The notes: generated by a model from the sequence alone, not told the origin. DNA of 64,000 bases from Deltaproteobacteria bacterium (GCA_029261925.1 JAJDAJ010000111.1:1-64000); one strand, 5' to 3'; counted from the stretch's first letter, positions 10,661 through 22,403 are shown. Program-made: numbers and translations.

Positions 10661-11659
10661 GTGAGCGGTGGCGAAGTGCCGCAGGAGGTCTCGGAGCAGT
10701 CCGTCGACCTCGATCCGGATTTCCGCAAGGAGATCCGCAAGCTGGCGTCCGGGCTCCCGGCGATGAGCTACTACGAGCTCCTCGGTGTGGAGCGCGATGC
10801 CGATGCCGCCGCCGTGCGCGACGCGTTCTTCCAGCAGTCGCGCCGCTTCCACCCCGATCGCTTCTTCCGCAAGGAGCTGGGCGCGTACGGGCCGCTGCTC
10901 AACGAGATCTACAAGCGCATCGTCGCGGCGCACGACGCGCTCCGCGATCCGAAGCTCCGCGAGGGCTACGACCGCTCGCTGGGTCCGGAGCCGTCCGATC
11001 CCGAGCCGCCGACGGTGGCGCGACCTGCCGCGACCCCGAAGCGGCCCGTGGCCCCCGCGCGACGCCAGGGCAGCAGCTCGCTGCGCGAGCGCTCGGGCCT
11101 GCGGTCGCGCCAGAAGCTGATCAAGGGCCTCGAGTCGCAGATGAAGCGCGCACGCTCGAAGGGCGACCGGCACTTCGACCAGGCCATGTGCGAGAAGAAG
11201 CGCGAGAACTGGGCCCAGGCGGCGTCGCTGCTCAAGCTGGCCATGGCCTTCGCCCCGCGCGAGAACCGCTACCGGCGCGAGCTCGAGGAGATCCTGCCGC
11301 AGGCCAACGCCGAGCACGTGCGCGCCCAGCGCGAGCGGGCCGAGCAGCTGCTGGAGCAGGGCAACGGTCCCGAGGCGCTGGAGCTGCTGCTCGACTGCTC
11401 GGAGCTCGAGCCCACCGACGCCGAGCTGGCCCATCGCGTGGCGCGGCTCACCGTCCAGATCGATGGCGACCTCGAGCGCGGTCTGGAGTTCGCGCGGCGC
11501 GCGATCTCGCTCGACGAGGAGTCCAGCGAGTACCACAAGACCCTGGCGCGGCTGCTCAAGAAGAAGGGCGACCGCGCGGGCGCTCGCAGGGAGTACCAGC
11601 GGATCTGGGAGAAGGATCCGCTCGATGAAGAGGCCAAGAAGGAGCTGCAGAAGCTGTAG
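10661..11659 (+). CDS. J-domain protein with C-terminal TPR repeats
   Basis: A 332-residue cytoplasmic co-chaperone-like protein. The J domain spans about residues 35-95 (YYELLGVERDADAAAVRDAF) with the HPD tripeptide at residues 64-66, which is what stimulates Hsp70 ATP hydrolysis. A Pro/Ala/Arg-rich linker follows, then TPR-like helices from about 170 to the end (AMCEKKRENWAQAASLLKLA, EQGNGPEALELL, LARLLKKKGDRAGARREY). There is no zinc-finger or DnaJ C-terminal domain, so it is not DnaJ itself. The GTG start sits behind AAGGAGG. The gene 36 nt downstream encodes an Hsp70, so the two probably work together. Confidence 0.9.
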   Translation: MSGGEVPQEVSEQSVDLDPDFRKEIRKLASGLPAMSYYELLGVERDADAAAVRDAFFQQSRRFHPDRFFRKELGAYGPLLNEIYKRIVAAHDALRDPKLREGYDRSLGPEPSDPEPPTVARPAATPKRPVAPARRQGSSSLRERSGLRSRQKLIKGLESQMKRARSKGDRHFDQAMCEKKRENWAQAASLLKLAMAFAPRENRYRRELEEILPQANAEHVRAQRERAEQLLEQGNGPEALELLLDCSELEPTDAELAHRVARLTVQIDGDLERGLEFARRAISLDEESSEYHKTLARLLKKKGDRAGARREYQRIWEKDPLDEEAKKELQKL

Positions 11660-11695
11660 GCCGGGAGTCCGGTCGGCTCTGCCTGGAGAGACGAA

Positions 11696-13273
<1,578 letters not shown>

Positions 13274-13275
13274 CG

Positions 13276-13983
13276 GTGGACGGAGCTCGCAGCCAAGAGG
13301 TCACCCGGCTGCTCAAGCGGGGGTTGAACTACTACGGGCTGGGAGACCTGCGCTCGGCGATCGGCTGCTGGGAGGAGGCCCGGCAGCTCGACCCCGAGAA
13401 CCAGGCGGTGCACGACTACCTCGAGACGGCCTACGAGGAGTTCGAGTCCGATCCCTCGGGCAAGGCCGGGGTGGCGGAGCCGCTGGGCGAGGAGGATCCG
13501 ACGCCGGTGTCCGGCGACGCGCCGGGCCCGGCGCTCGAGGCCCGCGAGCTGGACGACGACCCCACCCCCGTGAGCGTGGCCCAGGTCGATCCGTTCGGCG
13601 CCATGGACGACGATCCCGACACGCTGATCTCGGGCGCGCTCGAGGCCTACAAGGCCGGCCGCCTCGAGGATGCCTGGGGCGAGCTGCAGAAGGTGGCGAG
13701 CGCCGAGCCCGAGCGGCTCGACGTGCAGGGCTACCTGCAGCTGATCCGCGCCGACCGCGCGAAGGTCTGGGCGCGGGAGATCGGCGACCAGGGGCGCGTG
13801 GTCCAGCTACGCCGGCCCACGCAGGACCTGATGGGCATGAAGCTGGCGCCCGACGAGGGCTTCCTGCTCAGCCAGGTGGACGGCAGCCTGACCCTGGCGG
13901 ATCTGATCAGCCTGTCCTCCTCGGACCGGGTGCGCACGCTCGAGATCCTCGCGCGCTTCCTGCGCGAGCAGATCATCGGCTAG
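13276..13983 (+). CDS. TPR-containing protein of the J-domain/Hsp70 cluster
   Basis: A 235-residue soluble protein. A TPR-like unit at the N-terminus (RGLNYYGLGDLRSAIGCWEEA) is followed by an acidic spacer in which the phrase DPTPVS occurs twice, a second helical pair (ALEAYKAGRLEDAWGELQKV), and a compact C-terminal region with FLLSQVDGSLTLADLI and RTLEILARFL. The last part resembles small helical domains found at the end of myxobacterial regulatory proteins; no function is assigned. The GTG start lies 2 nt after the Hsp70 stop, so the genes are co-transcribed and probably translationally coupled. Confidence 0.75.
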   Translation: MDGARSQEVTRLLKRGLNYYGLGDLRSAIGCWEEARQLDPENQAVHDYLETAYEEFESDPSGKAGVAEPLGEEDPTPVSGDAPGPALEARELDDDPTPVSVAQVDPFGAMDDDPDTLISGALEAYKAGRLEDAWGELQKVASAEPERLDVQGYLQLIRADRAKVWAREIGDQGRVVQLRRPTQDLMGMKLAPDEGFLLSQVDGSLTLADLISLSSSDRVRTLEILARFLREQIIG

Positions 13984-14014
13984 CCCCAGCGGCCGGCCGG
14001 TCAGCGGGAGCGCG

Positions 14015-14034
14015 CGGCGCGCTCAGGCGCGCCG
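14015..14034. terminator. Hairpin with the stop codon in its loop, between convergent genes
   Basis: An 8-bp perfect stem (CGGCGCGC / GCGCGCCG) closes the tetranucleotide TCAG, which on the minus strand contains the TGA stop of the vWA/PEP-CTERM gene. It lies 32 nt after the stop of the convergent TPR gene. No T tract follows on either strand. Confidence 0.5.
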
Positions 14035-15123
14035 GCGCAGCAGCGCTCCCAGGCCCAGGGCGATCAGCCAGGCTGCCGAGGGCTCGGGCAGGCCGAACTC
14101 GCGGCGCAGCTTGGCGGCCACGGCGCGGCGGATGTCGCCGTTGCTCTGGGCGACCTCGACGAAGGAGCCCTCGCCGCCGGTCGCGAAGTCGCGGTAGAAC
14201 CACTCGTGGTAGCTGAGCTCCGACTGCTGCAGGCCGAGATCCGCGATCAGGCCGGCCTCGAACTGCTCGAACCCGGCGATGATCGCCGCCTGCTGCTCCG
14301 GCGTGAAGCTGCTGAACTGAGCGCTCGGGTTCGCCTCGGCGTCGATGCCGTCGGCGCTGAAGAACTGGGCCAGGAGCCGGCGGCTCACGCGCTGCGAGTC
14401 CTTGAGCTCGGTCTCCTCGTTGGCGTTGGTCGGCGGGTCGAAGGCCTGCGGCCGGATCGGCAGGCCGTTGACCACGATGCCGGCGGCGTTGGCGTCGGCC
14501 ACCGCCTGCAGGTCCGCGCCCCAGCCCGGGTCGACCGGCAGGGTGAGGAAGGAGCCGGGTGCGAGCTCGATCTCGAGCTCGACGATCGGGCTCGCCGCGA
14601 TCTGGAAGTTCTCGCTGCCGTCCCCGACCAGGTCGATCACCAGGTTCGAGCTGCTGAACGCGTTCATGCCGAACATCGGCGTCGCGCCGCTGATCGCGCT
14701 GGCCACCGAGGTCAGGCCACCGACCGGATCGGTGAGCAGGGAATCCGGGTCGAAGTCGCGAACCGTGCCCTCGATCCGCGTCGCCAGGGCGTCTGCCTCG
14801 CCCGGGGTGGTGATGACGGTCCAGCCCAGCGGTGTGTCGGGCTCGCTGCCCGGATTGCTGCTGGGCGTGAGGGCGCTGGTGAGCTGCCCGTTGGCCCAGT
14901 ACACCAGGTTGAAGGCGACGCCGCCCGCGGGGAGGCTATCGGACGCGTCGCGCAGGCCCGCCGCGATCTCGTCGCGGATCAGCGCATGCTCGGCGTCGTC
15001 GATCGTGCCCGAGGCATCCACGAGCATGATCAGCTCGACGTCGACGGTCTCGATGGTGCCGGCCCCGGCCAGCCCGGGTCCCAGGATCATCAGCGCAGCC
15101 AGTAGCCAGCCGTGTACGCGCAC
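14023..15123 (-). CDS. Secreted vWA-like (DUF1194-type) protein with PEP-CTERM sorting signal
   Basis: A 366-residue exported protein. A Sec signal peptide ([21 protein letters not shown]) leads into a von Willebrand factor A-like domain with [14 protein letters not shown] (MIDAS-like, Asp-x-Ser) and [12 protein letters not shown]. The last 20-odd residues read LPEPSAAW, a hydrophobic helix, and RRRA: a PEP-CTERM signal recognised by an exosortase. I place the start at the GTG at 15123, 7 nt after AGGAGG; an ATG at 15150 would put that ribosome binding site inside the gene and add an odd N-terminus. No exosortase gene is in the window. Likely extracellular; ligand unknown. Confidence 0.85.
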   Translation of the reverse strand: MRVHGWLLAALMILGPGLAGAGTIETVDVELIMLVDASGTIDDAEHALIRDEIAAGLRDASDSLPAGGVAFNLVYWANGQLTSALTPSSNPGSEPDTPLGWTVITTPGEADALATRIEGTVRDFDPDSLLTDPVGGLTSVASAISGATPMFGMNAFSSSNLVIDLVGDGSENFQIAASPIVELEIELAPGSFLTLPVDPGWGADLQAVADANAAGIVVNGLPIRPQAFDPPTNANEETELKDSQRVSRRLLAQFFSADGIDAEANPSAQFSSFTPEQQAAIIAGFEQFEAGLIADLGLQQSELSYHEWFYRDFATGGEGSFVEVAQSNGDIRRAVAAKLRREFGLPEPSAAWLIALGLGALLRRRA

Positions 15124-15340
15124 CGCAACTCCTCCTGTTCCACCCCGCATCCCTGTGTCGCCATTAGACCCCGCCAGGTGGCCCGGAGGCAACCCCTCAC
15201 ATGCAGGCGGCCCACGCGCAGGAGGCGCGCAGGGAGCGCGCAGGGCGGCCCGGCACGGTCGCCCGGGCGCGTTCCGGCGCCGGGATCGGGGGCCTCCCCG
15301 GGGCCCCGGGGGCCCGGGACGCGCGCTGCGGGCCGGGCGC

Positions 15341-15346
15341 TATCCT
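15341..15346 (+). promoter_or_regulatory. Candidate -10 of argG (leaderless)
   Basis: TATCCT ends 8 nt before the argG ATG, so transcription would start at or within a couple of bases of the start codon. There is no Shine-Dalgarno sequence and only a weak -35 region upstream. Confidence 0.45.
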
Positions 15347-15354
15347 ACGCCGCC

Positions 15355-16545
15355 ATGAGCGACGTGAAGCGGGTCGTGCTCGCCTACAGCGGCGGGCTCG
15401 ACACCTCTGTGATCCTGCGCTGGCTGATCGAGACCCACGGCTGCGAGGTCGTGGCCTGGTGCGGCGACGTGGGCCAGGACGAGGACCTCGACGAGGTGCG
15501 GACCAAGGCCGCCCGGACCGGGGCGGTGGACTGCGTGATCACCGACCTGCGCGAGGAGTTCGTCCGGGACTACGTGTTCCCGGCGATCCAGGCGAACGCG
15601 ATCTACGAGGGCACGTACCTGCTGGGCACCTCGCTGGCGCGGCCGGTGCTGGCGCAGGATCAGGTCCGTGTCGCCCTGGAGTGCGGAGCTGATGCGGTCG
15701 CGCACGGCTGCACCGGCAAGGGCAACGACCAGCTGCGCTTCGAGCTGGCCTTCCAGGCGCTGGCGCCGCAGCTGCGGATCATCGCTCCCTGGCGCGAGTG
15801 GGATCTGGGCGGCCGCAGCGAGCTGATGGCCTACGCCGAGAAGCACGGCATCCCCGTCTCGGCCACGCTGAAGAAGCCCTACTCGATCGACCGCAACCTG
15901 TTCCACATCTCCTACGAGGGGGGCGTGCTCGAGGATCCCTGGCGCGCTCCCGACGAGGCCATGTTCGAGTGGACCACCTCGCCGCTCGATGCGCCCGACG
16001 CACCCGCCGAGGTCGAGATCGGCTTCGAGCGCGGCGTTCCGGTGTCGATCGACGGAGAGCGCCTCGACCCCGTGCCCCTGCTGCGCCGCGCCAACGAGCT
16101 GGCGGCGGCGCACGGCGTGGGCCGCGTGGACATCGTGGAGGACCGCGCGGTCGGCATGAAGGCGCGCGGCGTCTACGAGACCCCGGGCGGCACGGTGCTG
16201 CACCTGGCGCACCGGGCACTCGAGTCGATCACGCTCGACCGCGAGGTGATGCTCGAGCGCGACCGGCTCAGCCCGCGCATCGCGCAGCTCATCTACGCCG
16301 GCTTCTGGTTCTCGCCCGAGATGGACTTCCTGCGCGCCGCGGTCGAGCAGAGCCAGCAGCGTGTGACCGGCGACGTGCGCCTGCGCCTGTACAAGGGCGC
16401 GCCGAGCGTGCTGGGACGCCGCTCGCCGTACAGCCTGTACAGCGAGGAGATCGCGACCTTCGAGGCCGACCCCTCCTACGACCAGCGCGACGCCACCGGC
16501 TTCATCCGCCTCAACGCGCTGCGCCTGAAGCTCCAGGGGCGCTAG
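15355..16545 (+). CDS. argG: Argininosuccinate synthase
   Basis: A 396-residue enzyme joining citrulline and aspartate with ATP. The PP-loop [13 protein letters not shown] is at the N-terminus; [26 protein letters not shown] and [14 protein letters not shown] are family signatures. Length matches the family. The ATG at 15355 follows directly on a -10-like TATCCT with no ribosome binding site, suggesting a leaderless mRNA. It stands apart from argBF, separated by the chaperone cluster and the PEP-CTERM gene. Confidence 0.97.
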   Translation: MSDVKRVVLAYSGGLDTSVILRWLIETHGCEVVAWCGDVGQDEDLDEVRTKAARTGAVDCVITDLREEFVRDYVFPAIQANAIYEGTYLLGTSLARPVLAQDQVRVALECGADAVAHGCTGKGNDQLRFELAFQALAPQLRIIAPWREWDLGGRSELMAYAEKHGIPVSATLKKPYSIDRNLFHISYEGGVLEDPWRAPDEAMFEWTTSPLDAPDAPAEVEIGFERGVPVSIDGERLDPVPLLRRANELAAAHGVGRVDIVEDRAVGMKARGVYETPGGTVLHLAHRALESITLDREVMLERDRLSPRIAQLIYAGFWFSPEMDFLRAAVEQSQQRVTGDVRLRLYKGAPSVLGRRSPYSLYSEEIATFEADPSYDQRDATGFIRLNALRLKLQGR

Positions 16546-16570
16546 CGGAACTGCTGACGGGGCCGGATCC

Positions 16571-16597
16571 CGCGCGAGATCGCGCGAGATCGCGCGA
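16571..16597. repeat. Short tandem repeat, 10-bp unit
   Basis: CGCGCGAGAT occurs twice in tandem and is followed by a third partial copy (CGCGCGA), in the gap between argG and the large outer-membrane protein gene. No function is evident. Confidence 0.6.
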
Positions 16598-16655
16598 AGT
16601 GCCGCGCGTCCGCGGCTTGCGCCGCTCCCTGCGTCGGCGCTGCGCGCGCGGCGTG

Positions 16656-16683
16656 TTGACCCGCGGCGGCCACGCGTAGTACA
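16656..16683 (+). promoter_or_regulatory. Candidate sigma-70 promoter of the large outer-membrane protein gene
   Basis: TTGACC at 16656-16661 is followed after 15 nt by TAGTAC, or after 18 nt by TACAGG. Either places the transcription start about 45 nt before the GTG at 16733. Confidence 0.5.
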
Positions 16684-16732
16684 GGCGGGGTCGTCCGCCG
16701 GTGGGGGCTTGCTCGAGGAGCCGAGATCCCCC

Positions 16733-19700
16733 GTGCAGCGCGGCCCGGCCATCGCGACCCTGCTCAGCGCGCTCGCGCTCCTGCTCGGGACGACGGGGCG
16801 TGCCCCCGCGCTCGAGATCGAGCTGCCGGCGGGGCGCGAGCTGCGCCTGCACGGCTTCTACGAGGCGCGCCTGGCGCTGGCCGGCGAGGGAGTGCCGCTG
16901 GCCCGCGGCAGCCCCGAGCGCTTCCGTCACGCGCTCCAGCTCGAGGTCGAGGTCGATCTCTTCCCCGAGGGCGTCGGGCCCTTCGACACGCTGCGCCTGT
17001 ACGGCCGCGGCGTGCTCGCGTACGAGTGCCTGTACGAGCGCGCCTGCGGGCTGCTGCGCGGTGCCGATCACTTCGGCGGCGCTCGCCGCCGGCCGCGGCG
17101 GGTGCCGGCGGTCTTCGCCGGCGACGCGCGACCCTCGCGCGTGTACGTGGGCGGCTTCCACGGGCGGCGGGTCACCGCCCTGCCGCAGCTGACGCTGGAG
17201 CGGACGCGCCCCGTGCTGAGCCCGGGCCGGCGCCTGCGCAGCTGCTTCAACGGGCCCGACGAGTACATCCGCGGCAACCCCGCCCTGTACGGGCCACTGT
17301 GCAACGGGGCCGATCCGTCGCTGCTGACCGGGCCGCATCATGGCGCGGTCGGCGGCAGCTTCTTCGCGACCGCCCGCGTGCACGCCGGCGCCTTCGCCCT
17401 GCCGGCGCGCTTCGGGCTGCTCGGCATCGCGCGCGCGGATCTCGGTGAGGCGCGCCATGCGGAGCTCCTCGCCACGCTGCTGCCCGACGCCGATGGCCGC
17501 ATTGTCGGAGGCCTCACGCCCGAGCGGGAGTCGCTGCGCCGCGGGCTGCTCGCGGCCGGCCGCGTCGACGAGGCCGCGGCGCTGCGCACCGGGACCTTCG
17601 ACGCGGCGATCGACGAGCTGCTGGCGACCCGCCGCGACACCGGCACCTTCGAGCGCATCGCCCGCTCGCTCGCGCCGGAGCTGCTCGAGGCCCGCTGGGG
17701 CGCCGGCGAGCTCGGCGACCTCACGCAGCGCTACCTGGCGAGCCTCGACATGCCGCTGCGCCCCGACGGCTACCTGCGGGGCACGGCGCTGGACCTGGTC
17801 AACGAGCGCGCGCAGGGACTGGCCGCCGGGATCCCCGGCCGGCTCTCCGTGCAGGCCTACCTGGACTTCGCCGGGCCCGACAATCCCTTCATCCGCCCCG
17901 GCGACCTCGAGCGCGGTGCGGTGCCGCTGCTGGTCGGCCCCGACGGGCTCGCGAACACGGCCGACGATCTGCCGTCCACCCGCAGTGGCGTGCGGCTGCG
18001 GGGCGTCGATCCCGCGGGCAGCCTGGTGGGTGCGGGCTTCGACTACGAGGGCGCGGGCGTGGTCGAGATCGACGGGCAGATGGTCGAGCTCTACGGCATC
18101 CGCGATCGCGAGCAGCTGCGGCGCCGCGCCTGCGCGTTCCTGCTGGACCGCCCGCTCGACTTCCCGCTCGGCTGTACCCCGGCCGACGTCGGCCTGGGCT
18201 CGCCGCAGGAGCTGGAGCGGCTCGGCTGCCGGCTCGAGGGCGACGCGATCCCCGCGGAGCTGCGGCGCGTCATGGGCTTCAATGCGGACGGCCACTGCAT
18301 CCACCTGAACGTCGCCGACGAGCCGCGCCAGCAGCGCGACGGCAGCTTCGAGGGCGGCGTCGATCCCCGGGTGCTCGTGGCGCTCGGCGCTCCGGGCCTG
18401 CGCCCCGCCGGGGCGCGCTCGGAGCCGATCGATCTGACCGATCTGCTCGCCCGCGCGCGGGCCGGCGCCGGCCTGCCCGCGCGTCCTCGCGCCGCCGACG
18501 GTGGCCTGTACTTCGACACGCAGGGGCACGCACGCTTCCGGCGCCGACACCGCCGCAGCGTCTCGAACCTGGATCTCGACTTCGGCGAGAGCGAGCTGCG
18601 CTGGTCACACGGCGCGGCCGAGGACGAGCACGAGCTGCGCGAGCTCCGTCTCGACTTCGAGCTGCTCGACGGCCAGCTGCGCGGTCGCGTCGGCAAGCTG
18701 CTGTTCAACTGGGGCAAGACGGAGCTCTTCCGCAACACCGATCGCTTCAACCCGCTCGACACCGGCGGGGGACTGCTGCGCCCGCTCGAGGAGCTGCGGA
18801 TCGGGCAGTGGGCCGCCAGCTTCACCCTGGCGCCCGACGCCTGGCTGCGCGCGGGCCCGTTCGAGGATCTGCGCCTCGAGCTCGCGGTGGTCGTCGACGA
18901 TCTGCAGCGCGACGATCCGGGTCGCTGCGGGGAGCCCTCCGCCCTGCCCGGCAGCTGCCAGGCCACGGAGAGCGCGATCGGCGCGGGCCTGCTCGGCTAC
19001 GGGCTCGTGGGCGCGGTGGATCCCTGGCACGATCGCGGCAGCTGGCTGGAGCGCATGGACGTCGGTCTGCGTCTGGAGGGCCGTCTGGGGCGCTTCAGCT
19101 TCGAGATCAGCGACTTCTGGGGCTGGGACGACGTGCCCACCCTGGAGATCGTCCACCGGCATGCGCGCCTGGTCGACGACGTGACCGGCGCGCCGCTGCG
19201 GGCCGGCGGCGCGACCTGCCGCTGGCGCGCGGCCGACGGCAGCGCCACGAGCGAGCGCTCGCTCTCGGTCGGCCCCAACGGCGTGGACGGTGACGACGAC
19301 GACGCGGTCCCCAGCGCCGGTGACTGCCTGCTCTGGGCACCGCCGGACGCCTCAGGCCGCCAGCGCCTGCGCGATCCCGACGCGATCGCCGCGAGTCACG
19401 GCGCGAACCAGACGCTCTTCCACCTGACCTGCACGCTCAGCTTCGATCCCGAGGACGGCTACTGCGACCAGGACGTGTTCAACAGCCCGCAGCGCTTCGA
19501 GCAGCTCGCCGCGGCGCTCGGTGGCGACGGCGGGCTGATCGGCGTGCTGCTCGGCCTCGACCGGATCCGCGCGCAGGTGCCGCTGCCCGGTGCTGACTCC
19601 GCTTCGATCGAGGCGCGCGAGGCGGCGCTCGCGCTGCGCCTGCAGGAGATCGGCGCCTCGCGGCTCTTCGCGCCGGTCAACGCGACGGGCAACATCGGTG

Positions 19701-22354
19701 TGGACCTGCTCGCGGGCACGGGCCTGACCCCGGAGCAGCGAGCGGGCATCGGCCTCGGCCCCGCCGGGGGCCTGCTCGGCGGCGAGGGGGCGCTCACCGT
19801 CGAGCAGGGGGCCCTGCTCGGCTGTGGCCCCGCGTACGGCACGCCCTGCGGTCGCTGGGACCTGGCCGACTTCACCGGTCAGCGCGCGCACCCGGGCAGC
19901 CGCGGCGAGCTCGGCTCACTGCAGCTGATCGCGCGGCTCGACGCGGGCGATCCGCTGACGCCGGAGATCCTCGGCGTGGACCCCGAGGCGTTCGCCGGCA
20001 TGTCCGTCCGCGCCAAGCGCGAGATCCTCGACCGCGGGCGCGGCACCCTGGCCCGGAGCCTGGGGCGCCTCCCCTCGGAGGTGGTCGGCGGGATCGACCT
20101 GCTCAACGCCGACGCCAGCGTGCTGCTGCAGGAGAGCTCGATCCTGAAGGCATGGGCGCCCGACATGCTGGTGGGCACCCGGCTCGACGCGGCCGGGCGG
20201 CTGGTCTGGCTGCCCGGGATCAACACGGCGCGCGAGCGCACGCCGGAGCTCGACCATCTGCCGCGACGGCTCGAGCTCCCGGCCGAGGCGGCGCTCGCCC
20301 TGGGTCCCGCCGGGCGGCGCAGGCTGGCGTCGGCGGCCTTCAACGAGACCGTCGTCGACGGCTGGGTGGAGCCGGCGCCCTGGCAGCTGGATCCGTACTG
20401 GGAGGCCCGCGGCGTGATCCTGTACCGGGCCGACCCCGAGCGGCCCTTCGGCCACCCCGATGCCCTGGAGATCTCCGGGGGCAGGCTCATCGGCGGCGAT
20501 CCGCAGCGGCTCGAGCCGGGCACGAGCAATGCGTTCCGCAAGCTCGCCGACGGCACGCCCTACGGCGAGTACTGCGGTCCGGCGTTCGCCTCGACCGGTG
20601 TCGATGCCTCGGGTCGCCACGCCTTCAACGGCGGCTGCTCCAGCCTCGAGATCATCTCGGCCAACCACGACCGCCTGCTGATGGCGACCGAGATCGTGGG
20701 CAGCGACCGCGAGTTCGATCCGCCCGAGACCCTGGCCGAGCTGAGCGCCTGGATCGATCACGAGCTGCGGCTCGACCCCGACGCGGCGCTGCGCGGCGAC
20801 CCCGTGTCGGGGCCCGACGGGATCCTGGCGCGCAATCACTGGGCCGACCTGGACTTCGCGCGCACGGGTCGGCGCGCCGACGCCCAGGACGTGATCGCCG
20901 TGCGGGCCTCGCCGGGCGTGAGCCCCTCGACGTTCGTCTCGCCGTTCGCGGGCGTGTCCGACGCGGCGTCGCTCGACGAGGAGGGGCGCCTGCGCCGCCG
21001 CAGCGAGTTCGTGCGCGGCTACGATCCGGCCTCCTGTCCCGATCTGCACAGCGGTGCGTGTCACCTGAAGCTGTCGCTCTCGTTCGCGCCCGGCTCCCAG
21101 GTGCTCGAGGACTCGCTGCCGTTCGACCGGCGACCCGACGAGCTGGTGGCCTCGCTGCCGATCGCGTTCCCCGCCGAGCGCGTCGGTGACGGTGCCCGCG
21201 TCCGGGTCAACCTGCTGAGAATGGACCTCGAGCAGCGCCTCGACCTGGCGAGGCTGCTCGCCGGCGAGGCGGTGGTCGATCCCGACAGCGGTGCCGAGGT
21301 GCGGCTCATGCCGGCCCAGCGCGCGGCGCTGCTGGGGGAGAACGGCGAGCCGGGCCTCGACCTCGACCGCGACGGTGTGCCCGACCTCGACCGCGATCGC
21401 GACCACGTGTACGACGGCATCGACGACTACACCCCGGGTCCCGTGACCGATGACAACGTGCTCTGCGGCAGCGGGATTCCCGGCGACCCGCTCCAGGACG
21501 CGATCCAGTTCGAGCCGTACCTGCGCAGCGAGGCGCGCGACGGTGCGGCGTTCGCCGCGGCGCTCGGCGAGCTGCCGCCGCGCTCGCCGGTGTTCTGCAG
21601 CGCGAACGCGGGGATGCTGGCTTCCACGCGCTCCACGCTGCCGCTGAAGAAGGCGCGGGGTGACGGCCGCTACGGGCGGCTGCAGTTCGCCTGGCACGAC
21701 GGGCAGCAGGTCGCCCTGGACCACCGCAAGCACAACGTCTTCGGGATCGGCCTGGACTTCACCGAGGACGTGACGCGAACCACCTGGGGCGTCGAGGCGA
21801 GCTACGCGGCGCGACGCTGGTTCGCCGACTCGCGCGACACGGTCGACGGTCGCAGCCGCTCCGACGAGGCCGTGCTCAGCGTCTCGGTGGACCGGACCGC
21901 CTACCTGCGCTTCCTGAACCCGGACAGCAGCTTCTTCGTGAACTTCCAGATGTTCCTGCGCTGGCTCACCGACTACGAGGGCGGCGAGGATGACCTCGAC
22001 GGCTTCTACGGTCACACCTCCGCGCCGCTGACGAGTCTGCTCACGCTCAACGTGCAGACGCGCTACTTCCAGGGGCGCGTCGAGCCGCAGGTCACGCTGA
22101 TCCACCTGCCGCAGGAGGCGCAGCTCGGGCTGATCGCCGAGATGCGCTACCAGTGGACGCCGTCGGTCTCGACCACCGTCGGCTTCATGCACTTCGCCGG
22201 CCGCGCGGCGCGCGCCGAGGCGTTCTACGACCCGGTCGGTCCGGGACTCGGGTCCCCCGAGAACAGGGTCTGGACGGGCGGCGGGCTGACGCGTGGACTG
22301 ACCTCGGTGCTCAACCGCGACGAGGTCTTCCTCGACCTGCGCGTGGCATGGTAG
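16733..22354 (+). CDS. Very large DUF1302-like outer-membrane protein
   Basis: A 1,873-residue exported protein. Signal peptide: VQRGPAIATLLSALALLLGTTGRAPA, then LEIELPAGRELRLHGFYEAR. Around residue 660 FNWGKTELFRNTDRFNPLD resembles the conserved Gly-Arg/Lys...Trp-Gly segment of DUF1302 porin-like proteins, and alternating polar/hydrophobic strands continue to a C-terminus EVFLDLRVAW, an OmpA/BamA-type beta-signal ending in an aromatic residue. Asp-rich repeats near residue 1545 (DLDRDGVPDLDRDRD) look like calcium-binding thrombospondin-type repeats. Usual family members are about 600 residues, so this is roughly three times larger. I prefer the GTG at 16733 to a TTG at 16709, which would add acidic residues before the signal peptide. 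Possible role: uptake or surface binding of hydrophobic substrate. Confidence 0.7.
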   Translation: MQRGPAIATLLSALALLLGTTGRAPALEIELPAGRELRLHGFYEARLALAGEGVPLARGSPERFRHALQLEVEVDLFPEGVGPFDTLRLYGRGVLAYECLYERACGLLRGADHFGGARRRPRRVPAVFAGDARPSRVYVGGFHGRRVTALPQLTLERTRPVLSPGRRLRSCFNGPDEYIRGNPALYGPLCNGADPSLLTGPHHGAVGGSFFATARVHAGAFALPARFGLLGIARADLGEARHAELLATLLPDADGRIVGGLTPERESLRRGLLAAGRVDEAAALRTGTFDAAIDELLATRRDTGTFERIARSLAPELLEARWGAGELGDLTQRYLASLDMPLRPDGYLRGTALDLVNERAQGLAAGIPGRLSVQAYLDFAGPDNPFIRPGDLERGAVPLLVGPDGLANTADDLPSTRSGVRLRGVDPAGSLVGAGFDYEGAGVVEIDGQMVELYGIRDREQLRRRACAFLLDRPLDFPLGCTPADVGLGSPQELERLGCRLEGDAIPAELRRVMGFNADGHCIHLNVADEPRQQRDGSFEGGVDPRVLVALGAPGLRPAGARSEPIDLTDLLARARAGAGLPARPRAADGGLYFDTQGHARFRRRHRRSVSNLDLDFGESELRWSHGAAEDEHELRELRLDFELLDGQLRGRVGKLLFNWGKTELFRNTDRFNPLDTGGGLLRPLEELRIGQWAASFTLAPDAWLRAGPFEDLRLELAVVVDDLQRDDPGRCGEPSALPGSCQATESAIGAGLLGYGLVGAVDPWHDRGSWLERMDVGLRLEGRLGRFSFEISDFWGWDDVPTLEIVHRHARLVDDVTGAPLRAGGATCRWRAADGSATSERSLSVGPNGVDGDDDDAVPSAGDCLLWAPPDASGRQRLRDPDAIAASHGANQTLFHLTCTLSFDPEDGYCDQDVFNSPQRFEQLAAALGGDGGLIGVLLGLDRIRAQVPLPGADSASIEAREAALALRLQEIGASRLFAPVNATGNIGVDLLAGTGLTPEQRAGIGLGPAGGLLGGEGALTVEQGALLGCGPAYGTPCGRWDLADFTGQRAHPGSRGELGSLQLIARLDAGDPLTPEILGVDPEAFAGMSVRAKREILDRGRGTLARSLGRLPSEVVGGIDLLNADASVLLQESSILKAWAPDMLVGTRLDAAGRLVWLPGINTARERTPELDHLPRRLELPAEAALALGPAGRRRLASAAFNETVVDGWVEPAPWQLDPYWEARGVILYRADPERPFGHPDALEISGGRLIGGDPQRLEPGTSNAFRKLADGTPYGEYCGPAFASTGVDASGRHAFNGGCSSLEIISANHDRLLMATEIVGSDREFDPPETLAELSAWIDHELRLDPDAALRGDPVSGPDGILARNHWADLDFARTGRRADAQDVIAVRASPGVSPSTFVSPFAGVSDAASLDEEGRLRRRSEFVRGYDPASCPDLHSGACHLKLSLSFAPGSQVLEDSLPFDRRPDELVASLPIAFPAERVGDGARVRVNLLRMDLEQRLDLARLLAGEAVVDPDSGAEVRLMPAQRAALLGENGEPGLDLDRDGVPDLDRDRDHVYDGIDDYTPGPVTDDNVLCGSGIPGDPLQDAIQFEPYLRSEARDGAAFAAALGELPPRSPVFCSANAGMLASTRSTLPLKKARGDGRYGRLQFAWHDGQQVALDHRKHNVFGIGLDFTEDVTRTTWGVEASYAARRWFADSRDTVDGRSRSDEAVLSVSVDRTAYLRFLNPDSSFFVNFQMFLRWLTDYEGGEDDLDGFYGHTSAPLTSLLTLNVQTRYFQGRVEPQVTLIHLPQEAQLGLIAEMRYQWTPSVSTTVGFMHFAGRAARAEAFYDPVGPGLGSPENRVWTGGGLTRGLTSVLNRDEVFLDLRVAW

Positions 22355-22373
22355 CGGCGGCGACCGCGGCCTC

Positions 22374-22403
22374 GTGCCACTCCGGGCCGCGGCGTCCTAC
22401 AAT
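22374..22403 (+). promoter_or_regulatory. Candidate sigma-70 promoter of purN
   Basis: GTGCCA and TACAAT (five of six consensus bases) are separated by 18 nt. The leader to the purN ATG is about 50 nt and includes GGGAG near the start codon. Confidence 0.5.
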
